Below, piece after piece: positions 7,007-14,369 of a stretch of DNA of 18,779 nucleotides. Every line of letters starts with the position of its first letter. Position 1 is the first letter of the stretch. The DNA lies in contig JAHIOK010000177.1 of NCBI GenBank assembly GCA_018895315.1, positions 1 to 18,779 on the forward strand. The letters are read 5' to 3'. This DNA comes from Actinomycetota bacterium (GTDB taxonomy: Bacteria; Actinomycetota; Actinomycetes; Actinomycetales; Microbacteriaceae). The notes beneath the pieces were generated by a model. The model was given only the letters and a program-made list of their open reading frames with translations. It was not told the origin of the DNA and did no database searches. The position numbers and the translations under genes were made by a program.

Positions 7007-7410
7007 GTCTCACGATCCCCGCGATTCGTCGCCTCGCCGCAGCCGCCCTGCTCATCGGGACGGTCGCAGCAGGGCTTGCGGTGCATCGCGGGATGCCCGC
7101 CTCGGCGGCTTCCGACATCGCGGGTGATGCCCTGTACGCGGTGGCTGCCTATCTCGCTGTCGTCGTCGTCATGCCTCGATGGCGTTCGCTGGTGGTGGGA
7201 GTGCTGGCGCTCGGCTGGTGCGTCGGGATCGAACTGCTCCAGCTCACCAGCCTGCCGTTGCGGGTCGCAGAGGTACTTCCCCTCGCCGCCCTCGTGCTGG
7301 GGTCGGGTTTCGACGCCCGTGATCTGCTCGTATACACGCTTGCGGTGGCAGCCGCCGTGACGATCGACGCGTCGACGGCGCACGTCACACGATCAAGAGG
7401 CACGCGATGA
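7003..7410 (+). CDS. DUF2809 small membrane protein
   Basis: A 135-residue protein starting at GTG 7003, inside the stop region of the aldo/keto reductase (GTGA overlap). Four hydrophobic stretches are visible: about residues 8-24, 43-57, 64-80 and 104-121. The family signature is recognisable: A-V-H-R-G-M-P, G-D-A-L-Y-A-V, C-V-G-I-E-L-L-Q-L-T and V-L-G-S-G-F-D-A-R-D-L-L-V-Y. DUF2809 proteins are inner-membrane proteins with no established activity. The GTGA overlap upstream and the ATGA overlap downstream suggest translational coupling in a three-gene unit. An alternative start further upstream would lie within the reductase gene and gives no hydrophobic start, so GTG 7003 is preferred. Confidence 0.8.
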   Translation: MSLTIPAIRRLAAAALLIGTVAAGLAVHRGMPASAASDIAGDALYAVAAYLAVVVVMPRWRSLVVGVLALGWCVGIELLQLTSLPLRVAEVLPLAALVLGSGFDARDLLVYTLAVAAAVTIDASTAHVTRSRGTR

Positions 7411-7700
7411 TCGTCGAGTTCGAGGGTGAGATGTTCCGCTGGGACGCGCGGAAGGATGCCTGGTATTTCACCTCGCTTCCGGCCGAGCTCAGCGCAGAAA
7501 TCCGTGAGATCCCGCGCCCCGGGCGGGGCTTCGGCGCGGTGCGGGTGCACGCGCACGTCGGATCGTCCGCGTGGAAGACCTCGATCTTCCCCGGCGGCGA
7601 CGGCGTGTATGTCCTGCCGCTGAAGCGCTCGGTGCGGGAAGCCGAAGGGCTCGAACGCGACAGCGTGGTCGGCGTCCGGCTCGAAATACTCGATGCCTGA
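7407..7700 (+). CDS. DUF1905 domain protein
   Basis: A 97-residue soluble protein starting at ATG 7407, overlapping the DUF2809 stop in ATGA. The pattern F-E-G-E-M-F-R-W, then A-W-Y-F-T-S-L-P, G-R-G-F-G-A-V-R-V-H-A-H-V-G, W-K-T-S-I-F-P and Y-V-L-P-L-K-R-S-V-R is the whole DUF1905 domain. It ends V-G-V-R-L-E-I-L-D-A. The family is a small beta-barrel of unknown activity, sometimes fused to YdeI/OmpD-associated domains, but not here. Function is unknown and the coupling to DUF2809 carries no known meaning. The family call is firm. Confidence 0.85.
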   Translation: MIVEFEGEMFRWDARKDAWYFTSLPAELSAEIREIPRPGRGFGAVRVHAHVGSSAWKTSIFPGGDGVYVLPLKRSVREAEGLERDSVVGVRLEILDA

Positions 7701-7757
7701 GTTCTCCACACCTGCAGCCCTGCCTCCAATCCGGTTCGCGCACCGTGCTAGACACGA

Positions 7758-8279
7758 ATGGTGACAGAGATCGCGCCGCCGGGCTGGCCGCTGGTCTTCG
7801 TGCTCGTCGCCCACGGGTATTTTGCGGCGATCAGCGTGATTCTCTGCCTGATCGACGTCCGCACGCATCGCCTGCCGAATCGCATCGTGCTGCCCGTGTA
7901 CCCCGTGGCGCTCGTGCTCTTGACGAGCGCATGTGTCGCCGGAGCACCATGGGCCTCGCTGCTGCGCGCCGTGATCGGCGGCGCCGCGCTCTTGGCGTTC
8001 TACACGCTCCTGCGCGTCGTGAGCCGGCGTGGCATGGGCGGCGGAGACGTGAAGCTCGCGGGTATCGTCGGCATCTACCTGGGCTGGGCGGGCTGGGGGT
8101 CGCTCGTCGTCGGCGCGGTCTCGGCGTTCGTGATCGGTGGCCTTGCCGGCGCAATGTTGATCGTCACGCGCCGAGCGACGCGCCGCACAGCGATCCCGTT
8201 CGGCCCGTTCCTGCTGGCCGGCGCTTGGATCGGAATACTCTTCGGTGCGCCGCTGTCGGCCGCCTACCTGGGCATCTGA
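7758..8279 (+). CDS. Short prepilin peptidase (A24 family)
   Basis: A 173-residue polytopic membrane aspartic protease. The two catalytic Asp are visible: Asp33 in L-I-D-V-R-T-H-R-L-P-N and Asp97 in G-M-G-G-G-D-V-K-L-A-G (the GxGD motif). Hydrophobic segments lie around 12-32, 43-61, 67-86, 100-135 and 150-165. It lacks the N-terminal Cys-rich methylation domain of PilD, as is common for actinobacterial and Tad-type enzymes. Such enzymes cut the leader of type IV pilin-like proteins on the cytosolic side of the membrane. No pilin, ATPase or secretin gene is in the window, so its substrates must be elsewhere. ATG 7758 or GTG 7761 could be the start; TAGACA at 7749-7754 sits six bases before the GTG. 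Confidence 0.85.
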   Translation: MVTEIAPPGWPLVFVLVAHGYFAAISVILCLIDVRTHRLPNRIVLPVYPVALVLLTSACVAGAPWASLLRAVIGGAALLAFYTLLRVVSRRGMGGGDVKLAGIVGIYLGWAGWGSLVVGAVSAFVIGGLAGAMLIVTRRATRRTAIPFGPFLLAGAWIGILFGAPLSAAYLGI

Positions 8280-8318
8280 GCGCACGTCAAGCGCCGGTGG
8301 CCTCGCCGCCACCGCAGG

Positions 8319-8330
8319 TAGCCTGAGGTC
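8319..8330 (+). promoter_or_regulatory. yihY leaderless -10 box
   Basis: TAGCCT (8319-8324) lies six bases before the ATG at 8331, with no Shine-Dalgarno site. A clear -35 is not visible. Confidence 0.5.
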
Positions 8331-9386
8331 ATGGCTGAGACCGACGCATCCCGTCCGCTTCCGGCCCGCGTGATCGCTCGAGCCCTGACGCTCAAGCCGG
8401 TCCGCGCATTCCTGCTGTACTCGGAGCATCGCGGCCCTGTGCTCGCCGACAGCGTGACGTACCGCACGCTGTTCAGTGTTTTCGCCGGCGTCCTCCTCGG
8501 CTTCTCGGTCGCCGCGCTCTGGCTCTCCGGCAATCCGGTGGCGTGGCAGTCGCTGATCGATGCGGTGGATGCCGTCGTGCCGGGCCTCGTCGGCGAAGGC
8601 GGGCTCGTGAAGCTCGACGACATACAGGCGCCCGCCGGTCTCACGATCGCGGGGATCATCTCGGTCGTGGGTCTCGTCGGCGCGTCGATCGGCGCGATCG
8701 GGTCGTTGCGGACCGCGTTGCGCCTCCTCGCCGACACGGCGAACGATGACGCCTTCTTCCTCTGGGTGATGCTGCGCAACCTGCTCCTCGCGATCGGCAT
8801 CGGTGTGGCGCTCGCGGCCTCCGCCGCCGTCAGCTTCCTCGCCACATCGGGCATCGAGATCGTCAACGGCTGGATCGGTCTGAGCGCGACGCATCCGATC
8901 GCGGCCGCGGTGACGCGGATGGTGTCGATCCTGCTGGTGTTCGCGCTCGATGCCGCGATCATCGCGGCCCTGTTCGTCGCGCTGTCGGGTATCAAGCCGT
9001 CGGCGAGGTCGCTCTGGAGCGGTGCGCTGCTCGGCGGAGTAGGCCTCGTCGTGCTGCAGCAGCTTTCGAGCCTGTTCGTCGGGGGAGCGGGATCGAACCC
9101 GTTGCTCACGACGTTCGCATCGCTGATCGCCCTGCTGCTGTGGCTCAACCTCTCGACCCAGGTCATCCTGATCGCGAGCGCCTACATCATCACCGGCGTC
9201 GAGGAGGAGCGCGACCGCGTGCGCGCCCGTTTCGGCGCATCGACGTTCGCCCAGCGCCGCGTCGCACAGGCGGAGCGTGCCGTGCAGGTTGCCGCAGACG
9301 AGCTCAACCGCGCACGCACGGGTGAGGAAGCCGAACGCGCGGCCGCCGTCAAAGCGAAGCCTGGGACCGAGCGTCGAGGGGACTAG
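8331..9386 (+). CDS. YihY/BrkB-family membrane protein
   Basis: A 351-residue integral membrane protein. After a short soluble N-terminus come six or so hydrophobic segments (about 45-65, 100-125, 140-175, 190-225, 230-255 and 263-285). The family features are R-G-P-V-L-A-D-S-V-T-Y-R-T-L-F-S-V-F near 35-52 and the late L-L-W-L-N-L-S-T-Q-V-I-L-I-A-S-A segment. The C-terminal 65 residues are charged and predicted helical (A-Q-A-E-R-A-V-Q-V-A-A-D-E-L), perhaps a coiled coil in the cytoplasm. YihY proteins were once called ribonuclease BN by mistake; transport or envelope roles are proposed but not proved. Its TAG stop overlaps the stop of the convergent gene by two bases. Confidence 0.88.
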   Translation: MAETDASRPLPARVIARALTLKPVRAFLLYSEHRGPVLADSVTYRTLFSVFAGVLLGFSVAALWLSGNPVAWQSLIDAVDAVVPGLVGEGGLVKLDDIQAPAGLTIAGIISVVGLVGASIGAIGSLRTALRLLADTANDDAFFLWVMLRNLLLAIGIGVALAASAAVSFLATSGIEIVNGWIGLSATHPIAAAVTRMVSILLVFALDAAIIAALFVALSGIKPSARSLWSGALLGGVGLVVLQQLSSLFVGGAGSNPLLTTFASLIALLLWLNLSTQVILIASAYIITGVEEERDRVRARFGASTFAQRRVAQAERAVQVAADELNRARTGEEAERAAAVKAKPGTERRGD

Positions 9387-10114
9387 CGGGCGTAGCGCTC
9401 GACGAACGTCCGCAGCATCCGTCCAGCGTGGGGGACCGGCACGCGATTCACGGCGTCGAGGGTCGCGGCGAGCTCTCCGTCGGCGAAATAGCCGTGATCG
9501 GCATAGGCATGGATGCGCGTCGTGATGCCGGCGGCGTCGAGTTCGGGGTGGAACTGCGTTGCGTAGACGTTCGTCCCGACCCGGAACATCTGCACCGGGC
9601 ACGTCGGAGATGACGCCAGGAGAGTCGCGGACATCGGCAATGCGCTGATTGCCTCCTTATGGCCGACGAACGCGTCGAACGTGCGCGGCATCCCCGTCAG
9701 CAGCGGATCCTCGCCGCCCGCTTCGGTGACCGACACGGGCACGATACTGATCGCCTCGCGATACATGCGATCGATCGTCGCTCCCTGGTGCGCACCCACG
9801 GTGCCGATGCCGTAGCAGGCGCCGAAGAACGGAAAGTCCCGCGCGATGACGTCGTCGAGGAGGGCACTGATCTCGGCTTCGACCCGGAGCTGCACCGCGG
9901 ACTTCTTCTCGTCGGGGTCGGAGGCGTTGAACGGTCCACCCCCCACGAAGATGCCGGAGAGCTCGTCGAGATCGAGGCGCGGCATCGGCTCCGCTTCCAG
10001 ACGTACGCGTACGAGTTCGTCGGGTTGCAACCCGGTGAAGCGCAGGAATAGCGCGTATTCCTCGTCCGCCGGCAGATCTTCGGCGCGCGTGGCGAGGAGG
10101 ACGAACGGCTTCAC
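9383..10114 (-). CDS. Class I glutamine amidotransferase
   Basis: A 243-residue stand-alone amidotransferase starting at GTG 10114. The triad is complete: Cys100 in F-F-G-A-C-Y-G-I-G, His189 and Glu191 in Y-A-T-Q-F-H-P-E-L. Residues 52-61 (L-S-G-I-F-V-G-G-G-P) form the oxyanion strand. Such proteins hydrolyse glutamine and pass ammonia to a partner or cleave gamma-glutamyl bonds. It resembles the GMP-synthase-like stand-alone group, but no partner synthetase is nearby, so the acceptor is unknown. Longer upstream frames have no supporting motif. TATCGT on the minus strand (complement of 10121-10126) is six bases before the GTG, consistent with a leaderless message. It is convergent with yihY with overlapping stops. 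Confidence 0.88.
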   Translation of the reverse strand: MKPFVLLATRAEDLPADEEYALFLRFTGLQPDELVRVRLEAEPMPRLDLDELSGIFVGGGPFNASDPDEKKSAVQLRVEAEISALLDDVIARDFPFFGACYGIGTVGAHQGATIDRMYREAISIVPVSVTEAGGEDPLLTGMPRTFDAFVGHKEAISALPMSATLLASSPTCPVQMFRVGTNVYATQFHPELDAAGITTRIHAYADHGYFADGELAATLDAVNRVPVPHAGRMLRTFVERYAR

Positions 10115-10126
10115 TCTTCGACGATA
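10115..10126 (-). promoter_or_regulatory. Amidotransferase leaderless -10 box
   Basis: On the minus strand TATCGT (complement of 10121-10126) lies six bases before the GTG start at 10114. This supports that start over upstream alternatives. No good -35 can be read. Confidence 0.45.
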
Positions 10127-10187
10127 GTGCCGCCGGGGCACTGCTCCGACCCGGCCGATGCGCCGCCGCAGAGACGTACGACGGAGA

Positions 10188-10193
10188 TAGCCT
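10188..10193 (+). promoter_or_regulatory. -10 box for the hydroxyisobutyrate-dehydrogenase-like gene
   Basis: TAGCCT at 10188-10193 is the same hexamer as before yihY. Transcription would start near 10200, leaving a leader of about 50 bases ending in AGGGAG (10240-10245) ahead of ATG 10252. No clear -35 is visible. Confidence 0.4.
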
Positions 10194-10251
10194 GGACCTT
10201 GCGGCACACGATGCCGCGCACGCGAACCTCCGACGACGTAGGGAGCACGAA

Positions 10252-11169
10252 ATGTCCACTATTGCTTGGATCGGCCTCGGCCATATGGGTCTGCCGATGA
10301 CCGCGCATCTCATCGCGGCGGGGCACACCGTCCGTGGTGTCGATCTGAATCCGGATGCCGCGGCCGCCGCTGCCGCACACGGTGTGACCGTTGTCGGAAG
10401 CATCGCCCAGGCGCTGGTCGACGCCGACGCCTGTGTGACGTCGTTGCCGATGCCCGCCCACGTGCGCGCGGTCTACGACGGGCCGGACGGGATCTGGGCG
10501 CATGCCCGGCCCGGCACGCTGCTGCTGGATACCTCCACGGTCGATGTCGATACGTCGCGCTGGTGCCACGATCGTTCGGATGCCGCCGGCTTCGCGTTCG
10601 TCGACGCTCCGATCTCCGGCGGCACGGCAGGTGCAGAGGCGCACACCCTGACGTTCATGCTCGGCGGGCGCGCGGAAGACCTTGGGCGGGTCAAGGCGCT
10701 GGTCGAGCCGATGGCGGGGACGGTCATCGCGTGCGGGGAGGCGACTGCCGGCATCGCGGCGAAGCTCGTGAACAACATGATGCTGTTCATCGGCGTGATG
10801 GCCGTAGCCGAAGGGTCGCAGCTCGCTGAGCAGCTCGGTCTCGATCAGCAGGTCTTCTGGAAGGTGGTGAGCGCTTCGTCAGGTTCGTCGTGGCCGCAGC
10901 GCACCTGGTATCCGGTTCCGGGGGTGGTCGCGACATCCGCAGCCGATCGCAACTTCGACGCGACGTTCTCGGTCGATCTCGCACGCAAGGACTGCGCGCT
11001 CGCTCTCCAGGCGGGCGAAGGCGTCGGCGTGCATCTGCCCGCCGCGGCGCTGGCACTGTCTCAGCTCGATCTCTTGGTCCAGGAGGGACTCGGGCACAAG
11101 GATTGCACTCTGGTGACCCGGTTCGCGACGCCCGACGGCACCCTGCGTGGGTACCACCCCTCGCAGTGA
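10252..11169 (+). CDS. 3-hydroxyisobutyrate dehydrogenase-like enzyme
   Basis: A 305-residue cytoplasmic NAD(P)-dependent dehydrogenase of the beta-hydroxyacid family. The Rossmann motif G-L-G-H-M-G is at 8-13, D-A-P-I-S-G-G (118-124) is the substrate-binding loop, and Lys171 in A-A-K-L-V-N-N is the catalytic Lys. The C-terminal D-L-A-R-K-D is also typical. In valine breakdown such enzymes oxidise 3-hydroxyisobutyrate to methylmalonate semialdehyde. However, no other valine-pathway gene is present here and relatives also act on tartronate semialdehyde, glyoxylate or other beta-hydroxy acids. Therefore mmsB is possible but not certain. Length and motif spacing are normal for the family. Confidence 0.88.
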   Translation: MSTIAWIGLGHMGLPMTAHLIAAGHTVRGVDLNPDAAAAAAAHGVTVVGSIAQALVDADACVTSLPMPAHVRAVYDGPDGIWAHARPGTLLLDTSTVDVDTSRWCHDRSDAAGFAFVDAPISGGTAGAEAHTLTFMLGGRAEDLGRVKALVEPMAGTVIACGEATAGIAAKLVNNMMLFIGVMAVAEGSQLAEQLGLDQQVFWKVVSASSGSSWPQRTWYPVPGVVATSAADRNFDATFSVDLARKDCALALQAGEGVGVHLPAAALALSQLDLLVQEGLGHKDCTLVTRFATPDGTLRGYHPSQ

Positions 11170-11177
11170 CCCGCGGT

Positions 11178-11199
11178 TAGGGTGGAGGCAGGAGGAAAC
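11178..11199 (+). promoter_or_regulatory. Possible promoter and strong ribosome-binding site of the 75-aa gene
   Basis: TAGGGT (11178-11183) may be a -10 box, and GGAGGAAA (11191-11198) lies directly before the ATG at 11200. The strong site chooses this ATG over the upstream GTG at 11182. Confidence 0.45.
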
Positions 11200-11427
11200 A
11201 TGGCTATCGCACGACTTTCCGGAGGACCCCTCGACGGGCAGGTGCTCCCACTCGACCCCAGCGTCGATGACGCGCTCATCGTCCCGTATGGCGAGGGTCA
11301 GATCATCTACCACCGTGACGGCGCGCTCGCGAACACCGGTGAATCCGACGGACCTACCGAGGCCCGCTTCGTGTTCGTGGAGGCGACGGAAGACATCAAC
11401 CCCAATCCTGACGGCCGCGACGACTGA
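11200..11427 (+). CDS. Conserved-looking 75-residue protein of unknown function
   Basis: The ATG follows a strong GGAGGAAA site. The sequence begins M-A-I-A-R-L-S-G-G-P-L-D-G-Q-V-L-P-L and ends with an acidic N-P-N-P-D-G-R-D-D tail. S-G-G-P-L-D-G is a motif I have seen at the start of many small actinobacterial and phage proteins of unknown role. It is followed by alternating beta-strand-like segments (A-L-I-V-P-Y, Q-I-I-Y-H-R and A-R-F-V-F-V). No signal peptide, membrane segment or Cys is present, so a small soluble beta-protein is likely. It lies four bases before the CYTH gene and is probably co-transcribed with it. The function is unknown. Confidence 0.75.
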   Translation: MAIARLSGGPLDGQVLPLDPSVDDALIVPYGEGQIIYHRDGALANTGESDGPTEARFVFVEATEDINPNPDGRDD

Positions 11428-11431
11428 GTCG

Positions 11432-12076
11432 ATGTCGGCAGAGATCCCCGAACGCGACGGCGATGAGCCGTCGCGTTCGCTCGAGGTGGAGCGCAAGTAC
11501 GACGTCGATGCCGCCACGCCGCTACCCGATTGGTCGGCGCTCCCCGGAGTGACGGGTGTCGGCGATCCCGAGGTACGCGAGCTCGACGCCCGCTACCTCG
11601 ACACCGACGACGCGGCACTCGCGCGCGCACGCGTCGCTCTTCGGCGTCGCAGCGGCGGCCCCGACGAAGGCTGGCACGTCAAGGTTTCGGCATCCGAGGG
11701 TCGACACGAATGGGGATGGCCCCTGGATGCCCCGACTTCCCGTGATGTGACGGTTCCGGATGCCGTGGCCACGGCAGTCGCGCCGTGGGCGAGTGGACCG
11801 TTCCATCCTCTGGCGCGCATCCGCAATACCCGCACGGCTTATGCGCTGTGCGACGCGGTCGGCGAGCTGGTCGCGGAGGTCGTCGATGACCAGGTCACGG
11901 CTCTTGCCGAACGCACCGGGCTGCGCACCACGTGGCGCGAATGGGAAGTCGAGCTGGGGCCTGCGGCACCCTCGGACGTCGACGGATTCTTCGTGGCAGT
12001 CGATGCGCTCGTGGTCTCCGTGGGCGGTCGCATCGCGGCATCCGACTCGAAGTTGGCGCGAGCGCTAGGTCACTGA
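11432..12076 (+). CDS. CYTH-domain protein (triphosphate tunnel enzyme family)
   Basis: A 214-residue protein. The E-x-E-x-K motif that defines CYTH domains is E18-V-E20-R-K22 in S-L-E-V-E-R-K-Y. Basic strands such as R-V-A-L-R-R-R and W-H-V-K-V follow, then the acidic Y-L-D-T-D-D. Later R-I-R-N-T-R-T and W-R-E-W-E-V-E-L match tunnel strands, and D-S-K-L-A-R-A-L-G is at the end. CYTH enzymes bind triphosphates with Mg and act as inorganic triphosphatase, thiamine triphosphatase or adenylate cyclase. Single-domain actinobacterial members most often look like triphosphatases, and the CHAD domain often linked to them is absent. The start ATG 11432 lies four bases after the upstream stop. The exact substrate is unknown. 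Confidence 0.88.
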   Translation: MSAEIPERDGDEPSRSLEVERKYDVDAATPLPDWSALPGVTGVGDPEVRELDARYLDTDDAALARARVALRRRSGGPDEGWHVKVSASEGRHEWGWPLDAPTSRDVTVPDAVATAVAPWASGPFHPLARIRNTRTAYALCDAVGELVAEVVDDQVTALAERTGLRTTWREWEVELGPAAPSDVDGFFVAVDALVVSVGGRIAASDSKLARALGH

Positions 12077-12108
12077 TACTGGCCCAAGCTCCCGATCCCC
12101 GGACGCAC

Positions 12109-12141
12109 AGACGCCGCCCCGCACAAAGCGGGGCGGCGTCT
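12109..12141. terminator. Strong bidirectional intrinsic terminator
   Basis: A 14-bp perfect stem, AGACGCCGCCCCGC (12109-12122) and its complement (12128-12141), encloses the loop ACAAA. It lies between the convergent CYTH and lpdA genes. There is no long T-run on either side, as is usual in high-GC actinobacteria, so efficiency is inferred. Confidence 0.85.
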
Positions 12142-12167
12142 TCGCGTCTCGGCGATGCCGGAATCGT

Positions 12168-13565
12168 CTACAGGTTGATCATGTGCCCGGCGAGACCGTG
12201 GAACGCCTCCTGCAGCGCCTCCGACAGCGTCGGGTGAGTGTGCACGTTGCGGGCCAGTTCGACTGCGGTGAGGTCCCACTTCTGCGCCAGCGTCAGCTCG
12301 GGGAGCAGCTCGGAGACGTCGGGACCGATCATGTGGCCGCCGAGGAGCTCGAGATGCTCCCCGTCGGCGATGAGCTTGACGAAGCCGATGGGCTCGCCCA
12401 GGCCATTCGCCTTGCCGTTCGCCGAGAACGGGAACTTCGACACCTTCACGTCGTAGCCGGCGTCGCGCGCCTGCTGCTCTGTGAGCCCGAAGCTCGCCAC
12501 CTGAGGGTTGCAGAATGTCGCGCGCGGCATCATGCGGTAGTCGCCGAGCGTCATGGTCTCGGCCTTGCCGATGGTCTCTGCGGCAACGACGCCCTGTGCC
12601 TCGGCGACGTGCGCGAGCTGGAGCTTCGCGGTGACATCGCCGATGGCGTAGATGTGCGGGACGTTCGTACGCATGAGGTCGTCGATCGCGATCGCGCCCC
12701 GGTCGGTGAGCTCGACGCCTGTCGTTTCGAGGCCGAAGCCCTCGACGCGCGGGGCGAAACCGATCGACATGAGCACCTTGTCGGCGTCGATCGAGCTGCC
12801 GGTGCCGTCCTTCGCCGTGTACGCGACCGTCACGCGGTCGCCGTGGTCGGTGACGCTTTCGACCTTGGTGGAGGTGAGGATGTCGACGCCGAGTCCGCGG
12901 TACTGCTTCTGGATCTCTTTGGAGATGTCGGCGTCTTCGTTGGGCAGCGCGCGGTCGAGGAACTCGATGATCGTGACCTTCACGCCGTAGTTCGACAGAA
13001 CGTAGGCGAACTCCATGCCGATCGCGCCGGCACCGACGATGACGATCGAGCCGGGCAGGTCACGCGTGAGGATCTGCTCCTCGTACGTCACGACGTTCTG
13101 ACTCAGCTGTACTCCGGGAAGCAGGCGCACGGTCGAGCCGGTCGAGATGATCGCGTTGTCGAAGGTCACGCGATCGGTCTGGCCATCGGCCTTCGCGACG
13201 TCGATGGTGTGCGCATCGACGAAGGTGCCGCGACCTTCGTATTCGGTGACCTTGTTCTTCTTCATGAGGAAGTGGATGCCCTTGACATGGGTGTCCGCCA
13301 CCTTGCGGCTGCGGTCCCATGCGACTCCGAAATCGAAGTGGACGTCACCCGAGATGCCGAACAGATCGGCCTTGGCGTGGAAGGTGTGGGCGAGGTCCGC
13401 GTTCTTGAGGAGAGCCTTGGAGGGGATGCAGCCGACGTTCAGGCAGACACCGCCCCAGTACTTCTCCTCGATGACCGCGACCGAGAGTCCGAGCTGTGCG
13501 CTGCGCACGGCCGCGACGTACCCGCCGGGGCCCGCGCCGAGGATGACGACGTCGTAATGAGGCAT
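12168..13565 (-). CDS. lpdA: Dihydrolipoyl (lipoamide) dehydrogenase
   Basis: A 465-residue flavoprotein, the E3 component of pyruvate and 2-oxoglutarate dehydrogenase complexes, which reoxidises dihydrolipoamide with FAD and NAD. The FAD-binding G-A-G-P-G-G is at 10-15. The redox disulfide Cys41/Cys46 lies in [13 protein letters not shown]. The NAD motif is [11 protein letters not shown]. The second FAD motif is I-Y-A-I-G-D-V-T. The catalytic His444/Glu449 pair is in H-T-H-P-T-L-S-E near the C-terminus. The gene follows copC on the same strand after nine bases but has its own -10 box. E1 and E2 genes are not in the window. Mercuric reductase is excluded by the fold length and the C-terminal His motif. 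The call is firm. Confidence 0.96.
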   Translation of the reverse strand: MPHYDVVILGAGPGGYVAAVRSAQLGLSVAVIEEKYWGGVCLNVGCIPSKALLKNADLAHTFHAKADLFGISGDVHFDFGVAWDRSRKVADTHVKGIHFLMKKNKVTEYEGRGTFVDAHTIDVAKADGQTDRVTFDNAIISTGSTVRLLPGVQLSQNVVTYEEQILTRDLPGSIVIVGAGAIGMEFAYVLSNYGVKVTIIEFLDRALPNEDADISKEIQKQYRGLGVDILTSTKVESVTDHGDRVTVAYTAKDGTGSSIDADKVLMSIGFAPRVEGFGLETTGVELTDRGAIAIDDLMRTNVPHIYAIGDVTAKLQLAHVAEAQGVVAAETIGKAETMTLGDYRMMPRATFCNPQVASFGLTEQQARDAGYDVKVSKFPFSANGKANGLGEPIGFVKLIADGEHLELLGGHMIGPDVSELLPELTLAQKWDLTAVELARNVHTHPTLSEALQEAFHGLAGHMINL

Positions 13566-13577
13566 GCCTCAAGCCTA
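13566..13577 (-). promoter_or_regulatory. lpdA leaderless -10 box overlapping the copC stop
   Basis: TAGGCT on the minus strand (complement of 13572-13577) lies six bases before the lpdA ATG at 13565, and there is no Shine-Dalgarno site. Its first three bases are also the TAG stop codon of the upstream copC-like gene. No convincing -35 is visible. Confidence 0.55.
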
Positions 13578-14264
13578 GCGTTCGGCGCCGTCCTCGGTTT
13601 CGGGTGGGATCGTGCTTTGGAGCTTCTTGGCCTGACGGGATCTCTTCGTCAGCAGGTAGACGATGACGGCGAGTGCAGCGATCGCGATGGCACCGCCGAT
13701 GATCCAGACGGTCGGGGAGGTGCCGTCATCGCTCGCCGTCGGTGCCGTCGGTGCCGTCGTGGCCGGGGTGGTCGGCGCCGGCGACGCGCTGGCCTTCGGC
13801 GTGATCGTGGCTGCGGGTGTGCTCGAAGCCGTCGTGGAGGGGGTAGATGCCCCGGTCACCGTGAATGCCAGCTCGCCTGAGACCGGATGCCCGTCCTGCG
13901 ACACCACACGCCAGAGCACCTGCACGGCGCCGGAGGCGGAGCCCGTGAGCGCCTGGGTGACGACGTTGTCGGCGATCACCGGCGCACCGTCGGTGAGTGA
14001 AGCGCCCGAGGCATCGGTGACCTGTACTTCGTTTCCGGTCTCACCGGCCAGAACCGATGCGCTGAAAGTCAGGGTGATCTGCGCGGGAAGGGTGGCGACC
14101 GTCGTGCCGTTAGCCGGATCCGTGGAGAGCAGCTCGTCATGCGCCGCGGCTGGGGAGGCCACGAGGGCGACGGATGCCGCCGTCACAGCGAGCGCAGTGA
14201 GCACTGCCGCACACAGCCGGCGGACGAACGAGCGGGGGCGCTGGTGGATTTGCGATGACATCAC
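13575..14264 (-). CDS. CopC-domain copper protein with C-terminal membrane anchor
   Basis: A 229-residue exported protein. Residues 1-41 are a signal peptide: basic start, a hydrophobic run ending V-A-S-P-A-A-A, then the mature N-terminus H-D-E-L-L-S-T-D-P-A-N-G. A His at that place is the copper-binding amino-terminal ligand of CopC. Residues about 42-137 are the beta-sandwich, with the second family site in V-S-Q-D-G-H-P-V-S-G. A Thr/Ala/Pro-rich linker (about 139-180) leads to one transmembrane segment (about 186-205) and a basic cytoplasmic tail. The protein therefore sits outside the membrane and probably binds Cu(II). It is divergent from a Met/Cys-rich copper-storage-like gene. YobA/YcnJ-like proteins are the nearest alternative. 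GTG 14264 (V-M-S-S) or ATG 14261 may be the start. Confidence 0.88.
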   Translation of the reverse strand: MMSSQIHQRPRSFVRRLCAAVLTALAVTAASVALVASPAAAHDELLSTDPANGTTVATLPAQITLTFSASVLAGETGNEVQVTDASGASLTDGAPVIADNVVTQALTGSASGAVQVLWRVVSQDGHPVSGELAFTVTGASTPSTTASSTPAATITPKASASPAPTTPATTAPTAPTASDDGTSPTVWIIGGAIAIAALAVIVYLLTKRSRQAKKLQSTIPPETEDGAER

Positions 14265-14276
14265 CCTCCGAGCCTA
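14265..14276 (-). promoter_or_regulatory. copC leaderless -10 box
   Basis: TAGGCT on the minus strand (complement of 14271-14276) lies six bases before GTG 14264, the same arrangement as lpdA. A GGAGG overlaps the spacer, so leadered initiation at ATG 14261 cannot be excluded. Confidence 0.5.
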
Positions 14277-14369
14277 CCGAGGGGGTGTGCGGGCGGACGC
14301 GGCCGCCTACCATGGCCGCAGGCGGACGGTTCTGCCCGCTGTTCCTCTGGATGCGAAAGCGAGACCGGT

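Noticed and set aside
7149..9602. 817-residue open frame on the minus strand
   Set aside because: It spans four unrelated plus-strand genes and part of the amidotransferase. It is rich in Arg, Asp and Glu and is a high-GC antisense artefact.
10199..10300. Leader peptide from TTG 10199 ahead of the hydroxyisobutyrate-dehydrogenase-like gene
   Set aside because: A TAGCCT box lies five bases upstream, but the peptide has no sense as a family or attenuator, and the frame runs into the next gene; chance is more likely.
12183..13880. 565-residue open frame on the plus strand opposite lpdA
   Set aside because: It is the shadow of lpdA, which has all catalytic motifs; the plus-strand frame is low-complexity and crosses the lpdA/copC border.
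14296..14325. Hairpin-like GC-rich repeat (GGCCGCC and GGCGG) before the Csp-like gene as a riboswitch
   Set aside because: Arms are short and imperfect, and no known copper RNA motif fits.
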